NCBI GenBank assembly: GCA_030372985.1
Contig: JAUCQB010000256.1
Location: 58,066 to 122,065, forward strand
From: Phycisphaerae bacterium
GTDB taxonomy: Bacteria > Planctomycetota > Phycisphaerae > UBA1845 > PWPN01
Reading direction: 5' to 3'
DNA: 64,000 nucleotides
This document shows, piece after piece, positions 47,835 through 56,698 of the stretch. Position 1 is the first letter of the stretch. Every line of letters starts with the position of its first letter. The notes below the pieces were generated by a model. The model had not been told where the DNA came from. It made no database searches and saw only the letters and a list, made by a program, of their open reading frames with translations. The position numbers were made by a program, and so were the translations under genes.

Positions 47835-48554
47835 TCATTTCTCGGCCACGATCTGCTTCTCGGCCTCGATCAGAATCTGAAGCATCTCCTCTCGGGTCTC
47901 AACCTCGAGCAAGCCTGCGACATTCTCAGCCGCCAAGAGTCGGACAAGGCGGGCCAGGACCCGCAGGTGGTGGTGGTCATGGTGGCAACAGATGAGAAAG
48001 AACAAGTGCGTCAGTTCCCGGGAGGTCGATCCAAATCCGATGCCTTTGGGCACGCGACCAATACAGATAAGCGGTTCGGCTGAGACGTACGGCATCGGCT
48101 GTCGCGGGTGGGGCAGCGCGACCCCGTTGGGCAGGGCGGTCGAGCACATTTCTTCGCGTTGTTCGAGAGCAGTCAGGAGGCCCGCCGGGTCATAGAGCAG
48201 GCCCGTCCTGTTGGCCAGGCTCACCATTTCACGCAACACCGAGGCTCTCGTCCGGGCCGGCAGGGAAGGGTCGATCCCTTCCAGGCCAATCATGTCGGTG
48301 ACGGTCAGTTCGTCGGTTTCCGTCGACAGCCCCGAACTGGAGCGGATACCGCGCTCAAGGGCGATCAGCCGCTCCTCGCCCAATGTATGCATTTCCTGCT
48401 GGAGCCATTCGGTGACCCGTGCCCGGTTAAACCGCCATTCGCCGCCGATTTTCTGGCCAGGCAGTTTGCCGCGGTCGGCCAGCCGCTTCACGTCGCGCGC
48501 ATCCATACCCACGTATTTCGCAAAATCGTCGAGGCTCATGTTGCGATAGGGCAT
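47835..48554 (-). CDS. excisionase/MerR-type HTH fused to PTS EIIA (fructose/Ntr type) domain
   Basis: Regulatory protein, 239 aa. Residues about 5-55 form a helix-turn-helix of the excisionase/HTH_17 type (DFAKYVGMDARDVKRLADRGK, GGEWRFNRARVTEWL). Residues about 95-235 are a PTS EIIA type-2 domain: LTALEQREEMCSTALPNGVALPHPRQP, with the phospho-His in ALPHPR. The frame is open to 48806, but the HTH starts at ATG 48554. The design suggests phosphorylation-controlled DNA binding, comparable to PTS-Ntr control, but no HPr or EI gene is in the window. Confidence 0.85.
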   Translation of the reverse strand: MPYRNMSLDDFAKYVGMDARDVKRLADRGKLPGQKIGGEWRFNRARVTEWLQQEMHTLGEERLIALERGIRSSSGLSTETDELTVTDMIGLEGIDPSLPARTRASVLREMVSLANRTGLLYDPAGLLTALEQREEMCSTALPNGVALPHPRQPMPYVSAEPLICIGRVPKGIGFGSTSRELTHLFFLICCHHDHHHLRVLARLVRLLAAENVAGLLEVETREEMLQILIEAEKQIVAEK

Positions 48555-49134
48555 GTGTACAACTCGGTCCCAGCCTGGCGGGGCCGTACAGGGCAATCCG
48601 TACCTGACCTGCGGAAAACGCAGCAGCTCCGGCCCCAGCAACGCCGGTGCCTGCGGGCTCCCGCCGCTCGAACTTATTGTAATCGGAATGATCGGCCGCC
48701 TCGCATGACTTTTGATCGCTCCCAGACCCGGACGCGGGGCAACGGCTGGACGGTGAATTATCATCCCTGGACCGGGGGGTGTTGGGCTTCTCAGGTGGTC
48801 AGCCACCTCAGCAGGTAACCGGGCAACGGTGGGTCAGGCCTGTCTTTAAACCTTCAGCTTGTGCGACTGAAAAGCGGGGGTAAACACCCCATTCGAGACG
48901 CGCCCAAGCTCGTAATGCAGATCCAGCGTGCGACCAGAAAGCCCGTAGCGACGCCGGGCGCAGCCTTCGAGGAGTCCGCACCTGCCCAAGGGGTTCTGGC
49001 GCCCCTCTCGATCCCGGAGGATGCCGACTCTGACCGTACCAGAAGAGCGCGTTAACCCAGGCCTGCCTTGCCGGAAAAAGGTGGATTATCGCGATGAACC
49101 CAAGGTAAAATCAAAGGGAACCGGGAGGTGTGCG
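48555..49134. other. divergent intergenic region
   Basis: About 580 bases between the HTH-EIIA gene (minus) and the small plus-strand gene. Two small stems are visible: AGGTGG-TCAG-CCACCT near 48791-48806 and GGGGT-AAAC-ACCCC at 48877-48890. I see no reading frame with protein-like composition, no known riboswitch consensus and no convincing promoter. Confidence 0.35.
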
Positions 49135-49326
49135 ATGAACATCGACCTGACTTCTGAGGAACGCGAGGTACTATTGGCCTTGGTGGAGCGAGAGATCACC
49201 GATCTCGGACCGGAAATCCGACACACCAGGACCCGGACCTATCGCGAAGATTTGAAGGACCAGCAGCGGACCCTGAGAAACCTCTTCCAGCATCTCCGGG
49301 AGCCGCAGCCGGCTGAACGCTTCTGA
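49135..49326 (+). CDS. small helical conserved-type protein
   Basis: A 63-residue acidic helical protein (begins MNIDLTSEEREVLLALVERE, then LGPEIRHTRTRTYREDLKDQ and TLRNLFQHL). ATG 49135 has GGGAGG six bases upstream. Short proteins of this pattern, with TSEE near the start and a Y/F-R-E-x-LK segment, are frequent and unnamed in planctomycete genomes; function unknown. A longer frame from 49021 is not supported. Confidence 0.7.
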   Translation: MNIDLTSEEREVLLALVEREITDLGPEIRHTRTRTYREDLKDQQRTLRNLFQHLREPQPAERF

Positions 49327-49585
49327 TGCGCCGATCCTGCGGTCTCGGGGTGCTCGATTGGCCGGGCCGGGCGGCATTGAGAGGATGTGCCGTCTCCGTG
49401 CGTGTCGTATCCTCATCGCGCCCTTGTATCATTGCCCCGGCAGGATCGTTCGTAGGCGGCGCATGCCTTGCGACTGGCACCGCTTCGTTTCCTGCCGTAG
49501 GCTTATGCCCCAAACGGACCTCGGGCTGAGCCTGGAATCTCCTTGCCCGGGTCCACGTTGTTGTTCTTATTCGCAGGAGCAAGCG

Positions 49586-50032
49586 ATGGCCACGACACAG
49601 CAAGGCTCCGGTCTGCTCACCCTGGCGTTGTTTCTCAGTCGTTGTTCGCTGGGGCTCTACTTCCTCCTGGCGGGCATTGGGAAGATCAGGTCGGGCGTGG
49701 AGGTCTTCTACAAAGGCGATTTTACAAAGATGAAGCCCATATGGCTGCCGGACTGGTTTGCGATGCCCTACGGCCATGCGCTACCCTTCGTCGAAGTGCT
49801 CGTCGGCGCCGCCCTGATCCTTGGTTTCTATGGCAGGGCGGCGGCCGCCGTGGCAACCCTGGCACTGGTGAGTTTCACCATTGCCCTGTATCAGGCCGGT
49901 GCATTCTTTCCCGAGAGGGGCGGCCCGTTCCATGCCAACGTGATCTTCCTGGCGCTCGCCTTCCTGCTTGCGGTCACGGGCCCGGGCAACTTCAGTGTCG
50001 ATTCGTTTCGCAGCAGGAGCGCAAGCCGCTGA
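49586..50032 (+). CDS. DoxX-family membrane protein
   Basis: Four-helix membrane protein, 148 aa: helices near 10-30, 65-85, 90-110 and 120-137. RCSLGLYFLLAGIGKI and LPFVEVLVGAALILGFYGRAAA are the DoxX/SURF4-like motifs. ATG 49586 has AGGAG seven bases upstream. Relatives take part in thiosulfate oxidation or thiol and membrane stress; the role here cannot be assigned. It precedes the methyltransferase gene by 114 bases. Confidence 0.85.
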   Translation: MATTQQGSGLLTLALFLSRCSLGLYFLLAGIGKIRSGVEVFYKGDFTKMKPIWLPDWFAMPYGHALPFVEVLVGAALILGFYGRAAAAVATLALVSFTIALYQAGAFFPERGGPFHANVIFLALAFLLAVTGPGNFSVDSFRSRSASR

Positions 50033-50146
50033 TCGCGCCGGCTTTCAGCACCGAGTGGGCCAGACGATGATCATAAGTCACAATCGGGGTTCCTTTGGTG
50101 CCCCCCAGCCCGGTATACTGACCACCGTGGGCGGGATTCTCGATCG

Positions 50147-50791
50147 ATGAGCGATACGCGCAAACGAAAAACGCTGCTCCGTGATGACAAGCCTCGCACC
50201 CCGCATTTGCCCGACCGCGGATACTGGGGGATCGGCGTCTATCATCCCAAGAAGGAGCACAATTTCGGAACCATTTTGCGGAACGCCTATGCCTTCGGAG
50301 CGTCGTTTGTCTTCACCGTGGGGCCGCGATTTCGCCTGCAGGCTGCCGATACCGCCCGGGCATGGCGACACGTGCCGGTTTTTCGGTATCAGGACATGGA
50401 TGACTTGCGAGCTCACCTGCCGTACGCTTGCAGTCTCGTGGGTGTGGAAATCGTGGAGGAGGCCATCTATCTGCCACGGTTCAGCCACCCCGAACGAGCG
50501 TGTTATCTGCTGGGAGCCGAGGATTACGGCCTGCCTCGCGAAGTGGTCGCCTGTTGCGAGCACGCCGTCAGGATTCCCGGCGCCGCCTACTGCCTGAACC
50601 TGGCCACGGCCGCCGCGATTATCATGTACGACCGCGTGTCCAAGAGAACCACGCGGGTTCTCGGACCATTGACCGCTTTGACTGTCCCCCAGCTCAAGCC
50701 CCCGATTGACCGGGTCGAAACCTCAGGAGGCAGCATCGACAGCGGCGACCGGGGCGGACGCCCGGCTGATGGGTTGCCGACCCGTTCCTAG
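50147..50791 (+). CDS. TrmH/SpoU-family RNA 2'-O-methyltransferase
   Basis: SPOUT methyltransferase, 214 aa. Motif 1 NFGTILRNAYAFGAS near 39-53, motif 2 CYLLGAEDYGLPREVV near 119-134 and motif 3 YCLNLATAAAIIMYDR near 148-163 form the knotted SAM site. It lacks the N-terminal RNA-binding domain of 23S methyltransferases such as RlmB, so a tRNA target is more likely (inference). The C-terminal 45 residues are low-complexity. Confidence 0.88.
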   Translation: MSDTRKRKTLLRDDKPRTPHLPDRGYWGIGVYHPKKEHNFGTILRNAYAFGASFVFTVGPRFRLQAADTARAWRHVPVFRYQDMDDLRAHLPYACSLVGVEIVEEAIYLPRFSHPERACYLLGAEDYGLPREVVACCEHAVRIPGAAYCLNLATAAAIIMYDRVSKRTTRVLGPLTALTVPQLKPPIDRVETSGGSIDSGDRGGRPADGLPTRS

Positions 50792-50874
50792 AGGAAACGG
50801 AATGACTCAAGGGGCGTTCTCCAGGCTCATTGTGTTTGCCTGCTCGCCGTGCCGGCTGCGGATTCTGCCAACCC

Positions 50875-50903
50875 TTGCCGCTATCAAGCGTAGCCGGTAT
50901 TAT
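50875..50903 (+). promoter_or_regulatory. sigma-70 type promoter for the small lipoprotein
   Basis: TTGCCG (50875-50880), a 17-base spacer and TATTAT (50898-50903). The -10 is one base from consensus and the -35 two. The start would fall about 35 bases before ATG 50946, which has GGGAG upstream. Confidence 0.55.
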
Positions 50904-50945
50904 GCTGTTGCATTCGGCTAAGTCTTACTGATAAGGGAGCAAAAC

Positions 50946-51530
50946 ATGATGTTTCGATTGAGCGATACAGTCCTGCTGCTGTTTGCGGTGATGGCTCTGA
51001 TGGTGTGTGGTTGCTCGCCCGTCGACAATGGAAACGGCGACGGAGACGATGATCCGGTGCCCGGCGGACAAGGCATCCCCGCGGGCACCTACGCCGGCAC
51101 GCTGCAATGCGCCGAGACGACCAGCCTCGTCCAGGAAGGTCAGGACGATACGGTTCTCGGTGAGACGACCCCCTCGTTCTCTGTTTCCGTCAGCTTCGGT
51201 GACACCGGGGTCCTTCTCGATTCGAATGGCGATCCCGTTGAGGCGGGCTCGACGGAATCAACAACCATCGCGGGCGTGACCGCATCGGGTACCATCCGGT
51301 CGGTGACCACGGCCGTGGATCGACTCGAAGTCATTGCCGACGCCACCGCAACGGTTGAGGTCTCCGACTACGGCCCGCTCCCCATGATCGGCGTCGTGAC
51401 CGCGGTGTACGAGTTTTCCGAACCCAACACCGTTACCCTGTCCACGGGGAAGGTGTTCACCAGCAGCGTCACGGACAGCGAATTCGTCAAGATCGTTGCC
51501 GAGTGCACGGCGACCCTGGCGTACCAGTAA
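50946..51530 (+). CDS. small secreted lipoprotein, unknown function
   Basis: Lipoprotein of 194 aa. Signal peptide with lipobox LMVCGC (Cys22 or Cys23), then an acidic Gly/Asp linker (NGNGDGDDDPVPGG) and a beta-rich domain of about 150 residues with many Thr, Ser and Val. I do not recognise the fold. It has its own promoter and is followed by REP-like tandem repeats. Confidence 0.75.
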   Translation: MMFRLSDTVLLLFAVMALMVCGCSPVDNGNGDGDDDPVPGGQGIPAGTYAGTLQCAETTSLVQEGQDDTVLGETTPSFSVSVSFGDTGVLLDSNGDPVEAGSTESTTIAGVTASGTIRSVTTAVDRLEVIADATATVEVSDYGPLPMIGVVTAVYEFSEPNTVTLSTGKVFTSSVTDSEFVKIVAECTATLAYQ

Positions 51531-51546
51531 CAATCGCCGAAGCGCG

Positions 51547-51690
51547 GTAGGTCGCGCTCCGCACGACATCTTCTTGCCGGAAAGCCCGGGCTCAACTCTT
51601 GCCATTCGCGAGGGAGCCCGGTAGGTCGTGCTCCGCACGACATCCTGTTGCTGGAAAGAACAAGCTCAACTCTTGACATTCGCGAGGGAG
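51547..51690 (+). repeat. 74-bp tandem repeat with GTAG-GTCGTGC hairpins
   Basis: Two units, 51547-51620 and 51621-51690, each starting GTAGGTCGYGCTCCGCACGAC and ending GCTCAACTCTTG then CATTCGCGAGGGAG. GTCGTGC-TCC-GCACGAC (51625-51641) is a perfect seven-base stem; in the first unit one pair is a G-C to C mismatch. The GTAG head places it with the REP-like elements, but the stem sequence is a third class. Confidence 0.75.
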
Positions 51691-52297
51691 TTGAAACCAC
51701 GAAGCACGCCCAATCGGCGAAAGCGTAGTCGATACGCCGGTGTGCCCGCTGTGCGGAGGTTGCCTGGCACGATGAATGCGTCAGGCAACACACGGTGTGG
51801 GAGTTGGAGACGGATGTGTCAAGAGTCAGGAGTTGAACCCGAGCTGACCGCCCCGAGTTAACCGCATGAAGGAAGAGAACAATCATCCTGACACCTTTTT
51901 CGTCCTGGGCAAAGGCCGACCTTGTGAATGCTCCTGGCCTGTGCAGGAGACAATTAAAAAGTCGGTTATGCTGAGACCATCTGTGAGGGCCTGTGTCAGT
52001 ATGGTAGGGCATGGTCGGAGCCGCCGAAGGCGGCGCAGACCTGCCGGCAAAGACTACCGCCAGCTCACATCTTCCTTTGCAAATGCTCTCAGCGGATCAG
52101 GAACGGCCGTCACGCAGCCTGCTGTGCCATTCGATTGCGGCTGATATGGAATGAGCACGCAAAGCCGCCGAACGTAGCTGGTGTTGCTGGATCTGGGCAG
52201 GCCCCAAGCACCATGAAGAGAGCCGGTTAGAGCTACTGTGGGAGGGCTGCAAGGCCGCGTTCAAGCGACTGACCGCGGTCGGCCGATCTATGTATCA
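51691..52297 (+). other. repeat-rich intergenic region upstream of neuA
   Basis: About 600 bases. GTTGCCTG and CAGGCAAC near 51758-51788 form an eight-base inverted repeat. A short out-of-frame stretch just before it would read CPLCGG, which looks like a broken zinc-ribbon fragment, too short to call. A REP-like copy follows at 52004. No promoter for neuABC stands out. Confidence 0.35.
52004..52045 (+). repeat. REP-like element, GTAG head, extended upstream homology
   Basis: GTAGGGCATGGTCGGAGCC then GCCGAAGGCGGCGCAGACCT. Homology with the copy at 62912 also includes about 35 bases before the GTAG head (TGAGACCATC and GTGTCA are shared), so in these two places the repeat unit is about 80 bases. 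Confidence 0.75.
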
Positions 52298-53086
52298 GTG
52301 CACACGCTCGCAGTCATCATGGCCCGGGCAGGCAGCAAGGGCCTGCCCGACAAGTGCAGTCTGCCCCTGTGCGGGCGGCCGTTGATCTCATACACCATTG
52401 GGCATGCCCAAGAGGCCCGCCTCGTCAATGCCATCGTTCTGACAACCGACTCGGCGTCGGCCAAGAGTGTCGCCCAGGCCGCGGGTATCCAGGTGATCGA
52501 TCGCCCGGCCGAGCTGGCGGGCGATTCCGCTGCGGTTGTTGACACCGTGCGTCACGCCGTCGAGACCTACGAACGCCAGACGGGGCAACAGGTCGACGCG
52601 GTTGTGATTCTGTACGGGAACATACCGGTCCGAGCGCCCGGCGTTGTTGATCGCTGCGTGGATCATCTGGTCCGCACGGGTTGCGACTCGGTTCGGACCG
52701 TCGCCCCGGTGACCAAGCAGCACCCCGACTGGATCCATCGCCTCGAAGGTGATAAGCTCGTCCAGTTCCGCCCCAATACGATTCACCGCCGGCAGGATCT
52801 GGAGCCGCTCTACTATCACGACGGCGCGGTCATCGCCGTCAAGCGAGATAGCCTGTTCACCCCGGAGGCATTTGAGAACCCGCACGGCTTCTTCGGCCGC
52901 GATCGTCGCGCCATCGTCCAGACGCCTGAAGACGCCGTGGACGTGGACGCGCGGGTCGATCTGTTTTTGGCCGAGGCGATCCTGCGGGCGCGCGGAGAAG
53001 GGGGTACTGCCGGACCTCCCACAGCGGCTGGTCGGCGGCCACCGTTTGCGGCCGGCGCAGTTCATGCGGTTGCCCATGATGAATAA
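52298..53086 (+). CDS. neuA: acylneuraminate cytidylyltransferase (CMP-sialic-acid-type synthetase)
   Basis: Activates a nonulosonic acid with CTP, 262 aa. The nucleotide-binding start is AVIMARAGSKGLPDK near residues 5-19, followed by PLISYTIGHA, VLTTDSASAK and, centrally, VILYGNIPVRAPGVVD. GTG 52298 begins where homology does; a GTG at 52238 is in frame. The C-terminal 30 residues are low-complexity. It overlaps neuB by 11 bases and begins the neuA-neuB-neuC cassette. Sequence cannot tell sialic from legionaminic or related acids. Confidence 0.88.
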   Translation: MHTLAVIMARAGSKGLPDKCSLPLCGRPLISYTIGHAQEARLVNAIVLTTDSASAKSVAQAAGIQVIDRPAELAGDSAAVVDTVRHAVETYERQTGQQVDAVVILYGNIPVRAPGVVDRCVDHLVRTGCDSVRTVAPVTKQHPDWIHRLEGDKLVQFRPNTIHRRQDLEPLYYHDGAVIAVKRDSLFTPEAFENPHGFFGRDRRAIVQTPEDAVDVDARVDLFLAEAILRARGEGGTAGPPTAAGRRPPFAAGAVHAVAHDE

Positions 53087-54137
53087 CGATCACAGGTCAT
53101 TCCAGATTGGCCCTGCAACGGTCGGTGAGGGCGGCCTCGTGTATATCATTGCCGAGGCCGGCGTCAATCACGATGGAAACATCGAGGTGGCGAAGGAACT
53201 GATCCACGCGGCGGCCGGTACTGAGGCGGACGCCGTGAAGTTCCAGGTGTTTTCCGCCGATCGCCTGGTGACAGGATCGGCCGCGACGGTTGAGTATCAG
53301 CGGCGGGCGTCCCAGGGTGACAAGCAGCGGGACATGCTGGCGCGCCTGGAGTTGTCACGCGACCAGTTTGCCGAGCTGTCCGCGTATGCCCGATACTGCG
53401 ACATCGAATTCCTTGCAACGCCGTTCGGCGTCGATGATCTGAAGTGCCTCGTGTCCATGGGTGTGCAGGCGATCAAGCTGGCCTCGACCGACATTGTCAA
53501 CGATCCGCTGCTTGATGCTGCGGCTGCATGCGGCTTGCCCGTGATCGCCTCGACGGGGGCCGCTACCGGGGCAGAGATTGCCCGGGCCGTCGAACGATTC
53601 AAGCGGCCCGATGCCGGCCCATTGGCTCTGCTTCATTGTGTGAGTTGTTACCCGACGCCCGAACCGCAGACGAACCTGGGTGCAATCGGTGCATTAGCTC
53701 GTATGTTCAACTGTGTGTCGGGCTTCAGCGATCACACTGAGAGCATCAACATGGGAGGCTACGCGGCTGCGGCAGGTGCCCGAATCATCGAAAAGCACCT
53801 GACCTTGGACCGTTCGCGGCCGGGGCCCGATCATGCATTCTCCCTCGAGCCGGCGGCCATGGCAGAGTACGTTCGCCACATCCGGTACGTTGAGAAGCTG
53901 CTGGGCGACGGGGGCGTCGGATCGCAGGCGTGTGAAGACGAAGTTCGTCGCCTGGCTCGCGGGAACATCGTTTCGACGAGAGATATCCGGGCAGGCGAGG
54001 TGCTCGATGCCGTGATGCTGACGGTCAAGCGAGCAGGTGGCGGGCTTTGGGCGTCGGAGATGCAGACAATCGTGGGGCGGCGGGCCAAGGCTGACATCCC
54101 GGCCGATACCGCCATTCAGCGGGAATGGGTCTCTTGA
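53076..54137 (+). CDS. neuB: N-acetylneuraminate-type synthase (NeuB family)
   Basis: Condenses phosphoenolpyruvate with a six-carbon amino sugar to give a nonulosonic acid, 353 aa. TIM-barrel motifs: YIIAEAGVNHDGN near 24-36, AVKFQVFSAD, FLATPFGVDDL, IKLASTDIVN, LHCVSCYPTPEP and GFSDHTESI. The C-terminal SAF/antifreeze-like domain (about 295-353) includes RGNIVSTRDIRAGEVL. It overlaps neuA by 11 and neuC by 13 bases, so translation is coupled. Confidence 0.93.
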   Translation: MMNNDHRSFQIGPATVGEGGLVYIIAEAGVNHDGNIEVAKELIHAAAGTEADAVKFQVFSADRLVTGSAATVEYQRRASQGDKQRDMLARLELSRDQFAELSAYARYCDIEFLATPFGVDDLKCLVSMGVQAIKLASTDIVNDPLLDAAAACGLPVIASTGAATGAEIARAVERFKRPDAGPLALLHCVSCYPTPEPQTNLGAIGALARMFNCVSGFSDHTESINMGGYAAAAGARIIEKHLTLDRSRPGPDHAFSLEPAAMAEYVRHIRYVEKLLGDGGVGSQACEDEVRRLARGNIVSTRDIRAGEVLDAVMLTVKRAGGGLWASEMQTIVGRRAKADIPADTAIQREWVS

Positions 54138-55333
54138 CAGGCAATCGCAGGCAGAACCGAAAACAGAGATCGAGCAGGCTTCGCGTGGCCGTGGTGACCG
54201 GCACGCGGGCCGAGTTCGGTCTTCTGGAGCCGGTGCTGCGAGCGATGCGACGCCGGCCGCGACTTGATCCCAAGCTGATCGTCACCGGCATGCATTTGCT
54301 GCCTCAGTTCGGTCGGACCGTTGACCAGATTCGGGCGGCCGGTTGGCGCGTCGACGTGACGGTGCGTATGCAAACCGGCCGCGGGGCAAGCGAAGAGCCC
54401 GCGGTTCTTGCCCGCGGCATCAGTGGTATAGCCAGGGCTCTTGACAGGCTCGATTGTCCTGTGGTGCTGGTCCTGGGAGACCGGATCGAGGCCTTTGCGG
54501 CCGCCTGTGCGGCCACCGTTGGACGCCGCGTGCTGTGCCACATCCACGGCGGCGATCGGGCAATGGGGGAGATGGACGATATCTACCGCGATGCGATCAG
54601 CCGCATGGCGCACGTGCATCTCGCGGCATCGCGCGATGCCGTCCGTCGCCTGTGGAAAATGGGTGAGCAGCCCTGGCGGGTTCATCTGGTTGGCGCACCC
54701 GGTCTTGACGACATTCGAGCGTTTCGCAGGCGTCTGGCCGGAAGCGATCACAAGGTGGGCATGCGCTTGCGAGAACGGATTGGCCCGCTCGCCGAGCGGC
54801 CTTATGCCGTGGTCATCCAGCACCCGATCGGCCGGTCGGATTCGGCAGAGGCCGCAAGCATGCGGCGAGTGTTGGAGGCGGTTGAATCCGCCGGTCTCGG
54901 CGGGGCAATCATCTTTCCGAACAGCGACGCCGGTCACAAGGGAATTGTCCGCGAGATCGGCCGATGGCAGAAGCGCCGGAAGTGGCGCGTATTTCGGTCG
55001 TTGCCTCGCGAGGACTACTTGCTGCTTGCCTCGCATGCTGCCGTGCTGGTGGGCAACTCTTCCAGCGGCATCATCGAGTCTGCCAGTCTGGGGGTACCCG
55101 CGGTGAATATCGGACCTCGACAGGAAGGTCGTCTCCGGTGTGGTCCGTCGGTTGCGGACGTGCCTGATCGGTCCCAGGCGATTCGTCGGGCAGTTGCACG
55201 GGCCGCGAGGGCCCCCCGCCCGGCTCCAGCCCGCTCTGTCTATGGCGATGGCCGGGCCGGGGAACGGATCGCGGACATACTCGGACGGCTCTGCGTCGAC
55301 GATCACCTGATCCGAAAGCGACCGATGTTCTAG
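54125..55333 (+). CDS. neuC: UDP-N-acetylglucosamine 2-epimerase (hydrolysing), NeuC type
   Basis: Supplies the amino sugar for NeuB by hydrolytic epimerisation of a UDP-amino sugar, 402 aa. Motifs: VVTGTRAEFGLLEPVL near 22-37, VLVLGDRIEAFAAA, HIHGGDRAMGEMDD and VGNSSSGIIESASLGVPAVNIG near 315-336, the usual UDP-binding end. A basic stretch of about 18 residues precedes the conserved start. Together with neuA and neuB this gives a full three-enzyme route from UDP-GlcNAc (or a bacillosamine precursor) to a CMP-nonulosonate; no transferase using it is adjacent. Confidence 0.92.
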   Translation: MGLLTGNRRQNRKQRSSRLRVAVVTGTRAEFGLLEPVLRAMRRRPRLDPKLIVTGMHLLPQFGRTVDQIRAAGWRVDVTVRMQTGRGASEEPAVLARGISGIARALDRLDCPVVLVLGDRIEAFAAACAATVGRRVLCHIHGGDRAMGEMDDIYRDAISRMAHVHLAASRDAVRRLWKMGEQPWRVHLVGAPGLDDIRAFRRRLAGSDHKVGMRLRERIGPLAERPYAVVIQHPIGRSDSAEAASMRRVLEAVESAGLGGAIIFPNSDAGHKGIVREIGRWQKRRKWRVFRSLPREDYLLLASHAAVLVGNSSSGIIESASLGVPAVNIGPRQEGRLRCGPSVADVPDRSQAIRRAVARAARAPRPAPARSVYGDGRAGERIADILGRLCVDDHLIRKRPMF

Positions 55334-55601
55334 GGACGCTTCTGCCGACAGGAGGCTGGTCTAAGCCTTGCACTGACAAGCGCGAACGGTCAAACCAGCA
55401 GCCGCACCTTTCCTGGAGGACAGGACTAACCTCCAAAAGAAAGCCTGATTCGCGATAAGTTGTTGGATGATCGCTGCTTGCGAAGCCTGGTCCTCGCGTT
55501 GCAGGCGAAAGATTACAGCTAAAGGCCCGACGCCGAGGGGACGATGATGACCGGGCGGGCAAATGTCCGTTCGAACATCAGTCTGAGAAGGACGCGATTG
55601 G

Positions 55602-56486
55602 ATGCCAGCTTCACCGGTTGCCATGGAACCTGAGCAGGTCGTCAAGACCATGCTGGGCAGGATCGGGGACATTGCCACACTTCCCGAGGTGACAGCCAAG
55701 ATCATTGCCGCCGTTGACGATCCCAAGAGCACAGCCCATGATCTCCACAACATCATCAAGAACGATCCCGCGCTGGCCACGAAGATCCTGAAGGTCGTGA
55801 ACTCTGCGTTCTATGGTCTGCCGGGTCAGGTGTCCGATTTGGACAGGGCCATCATTCTGTTGGGGCTGAGCGCGGTCAAGAACATCGCGATTTCCGCCTC
55901 GATCAGCCGTCTGTTCACCGCCGAGAGGATCAGCGATCAGTTCAGCGCGCGCGATATCTGGCGACACAGCGTGGGCGTGGGCGTGGCTACCCGCCAGTTC
56001 TGCACGATGATCGGCAAGAAGTCCTGTGCCGAAGAGGCGTTTCTTGCCGGGCTGATCCACGATCTTGGCATTCTGATCGAACGCCAGGCCAATCCGGAGC
56101 AGTTGGCCGAGATCATCGGAATCGCCGGCAAGCGCGAGCAGGCATTCCACGTGATCGAGACCGAGATGTTGGGCGTGGACCATCAACTCCTGGGAGCCGC
56201 CTTGGCCGCCAAGTGGAAGTTTCCCCGAGGCCTGCAGACGGTGATGGGTTATCATCATCGTCCTGAAGTGCTCAGCGCCGACAATCGGCTGCTGCCGGTT
56301 GTGGTTCACATCGCAGACACGCTCTGCTGCCACGACAGCATTGGCTTTTACCTCACGGCTGCCGACCAGAAGGTCGACGAAGGGATCCTGCAATCGGTCG
56401 GCCTCTCGGAAGCGAATTTCATGGCCGTCCGGGAGAACCTGCTGGAGCAGGTGGACCAGACCGAGACGATCCTCATGGGCGGTTAA
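55602..56486 (+). CDS. HDOD domain signalling protein
   Basis: HD-related output domain protein, 294 aa, without an attached sensor or GGDEF domain. HDOD landmarks: IATLPEVTAKIIAAVDDP near 23-40, NDPALATKILKVVNSAFYG, DLDRAIILLGLSAVKNIA, the residual HD in FLAGLIHDLGILI near 147-159, and MGYHHRPE near 215. ATG 55602 has AAGGA nine bases upstream. HDOD proteins take part in motility, competence and stress signalling; the partner is unknown here. Confidence 0.9.
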   Translation: MPASPVAMEPEQVVKTMLGRIGDIATLPEVTAKIIAAVDDPKSTAHDLHNIIKNDPALATKILKVVNSAFYGLPGQVSDLDRAIILLGLSAVKNIAISASISRLFTAERISDQFSARDIWRHSVGVGVATRQFCTMIGKKSCAEEAFLAGLIHDLGILIERQANPEQLAEIIGIAGKREQAFHVIETEMLGVDHQLLGAALAAKWKFPRGLQTVMGYHHRPEVLSADNRLLPVVVHIADTLCCHDSIGFYLTAADQKVDEGILQSVGLSEANFMAVRENLLEQVDQTETILMGG

Positions 56487-56698
56487 GCGGTTCGCTGTCT
56501 CTCCCGAGTATGCGCTACTTGACCTTGAGTCGCTCACGGCATTGCGGTACGATGGTACATGTCGTGGAGATGGCATCTGCCGTGGTTGTGGCGGTTCGTC
56601 GAAAGCAAGGACGGTCGGTTCGTAGTGGGGCGGGCAGAAGCATCGTCTCGATCCCGGCTTCTTGTGAATCTCCCCGGCCCGGTTTCGGAGGTCCCGTC

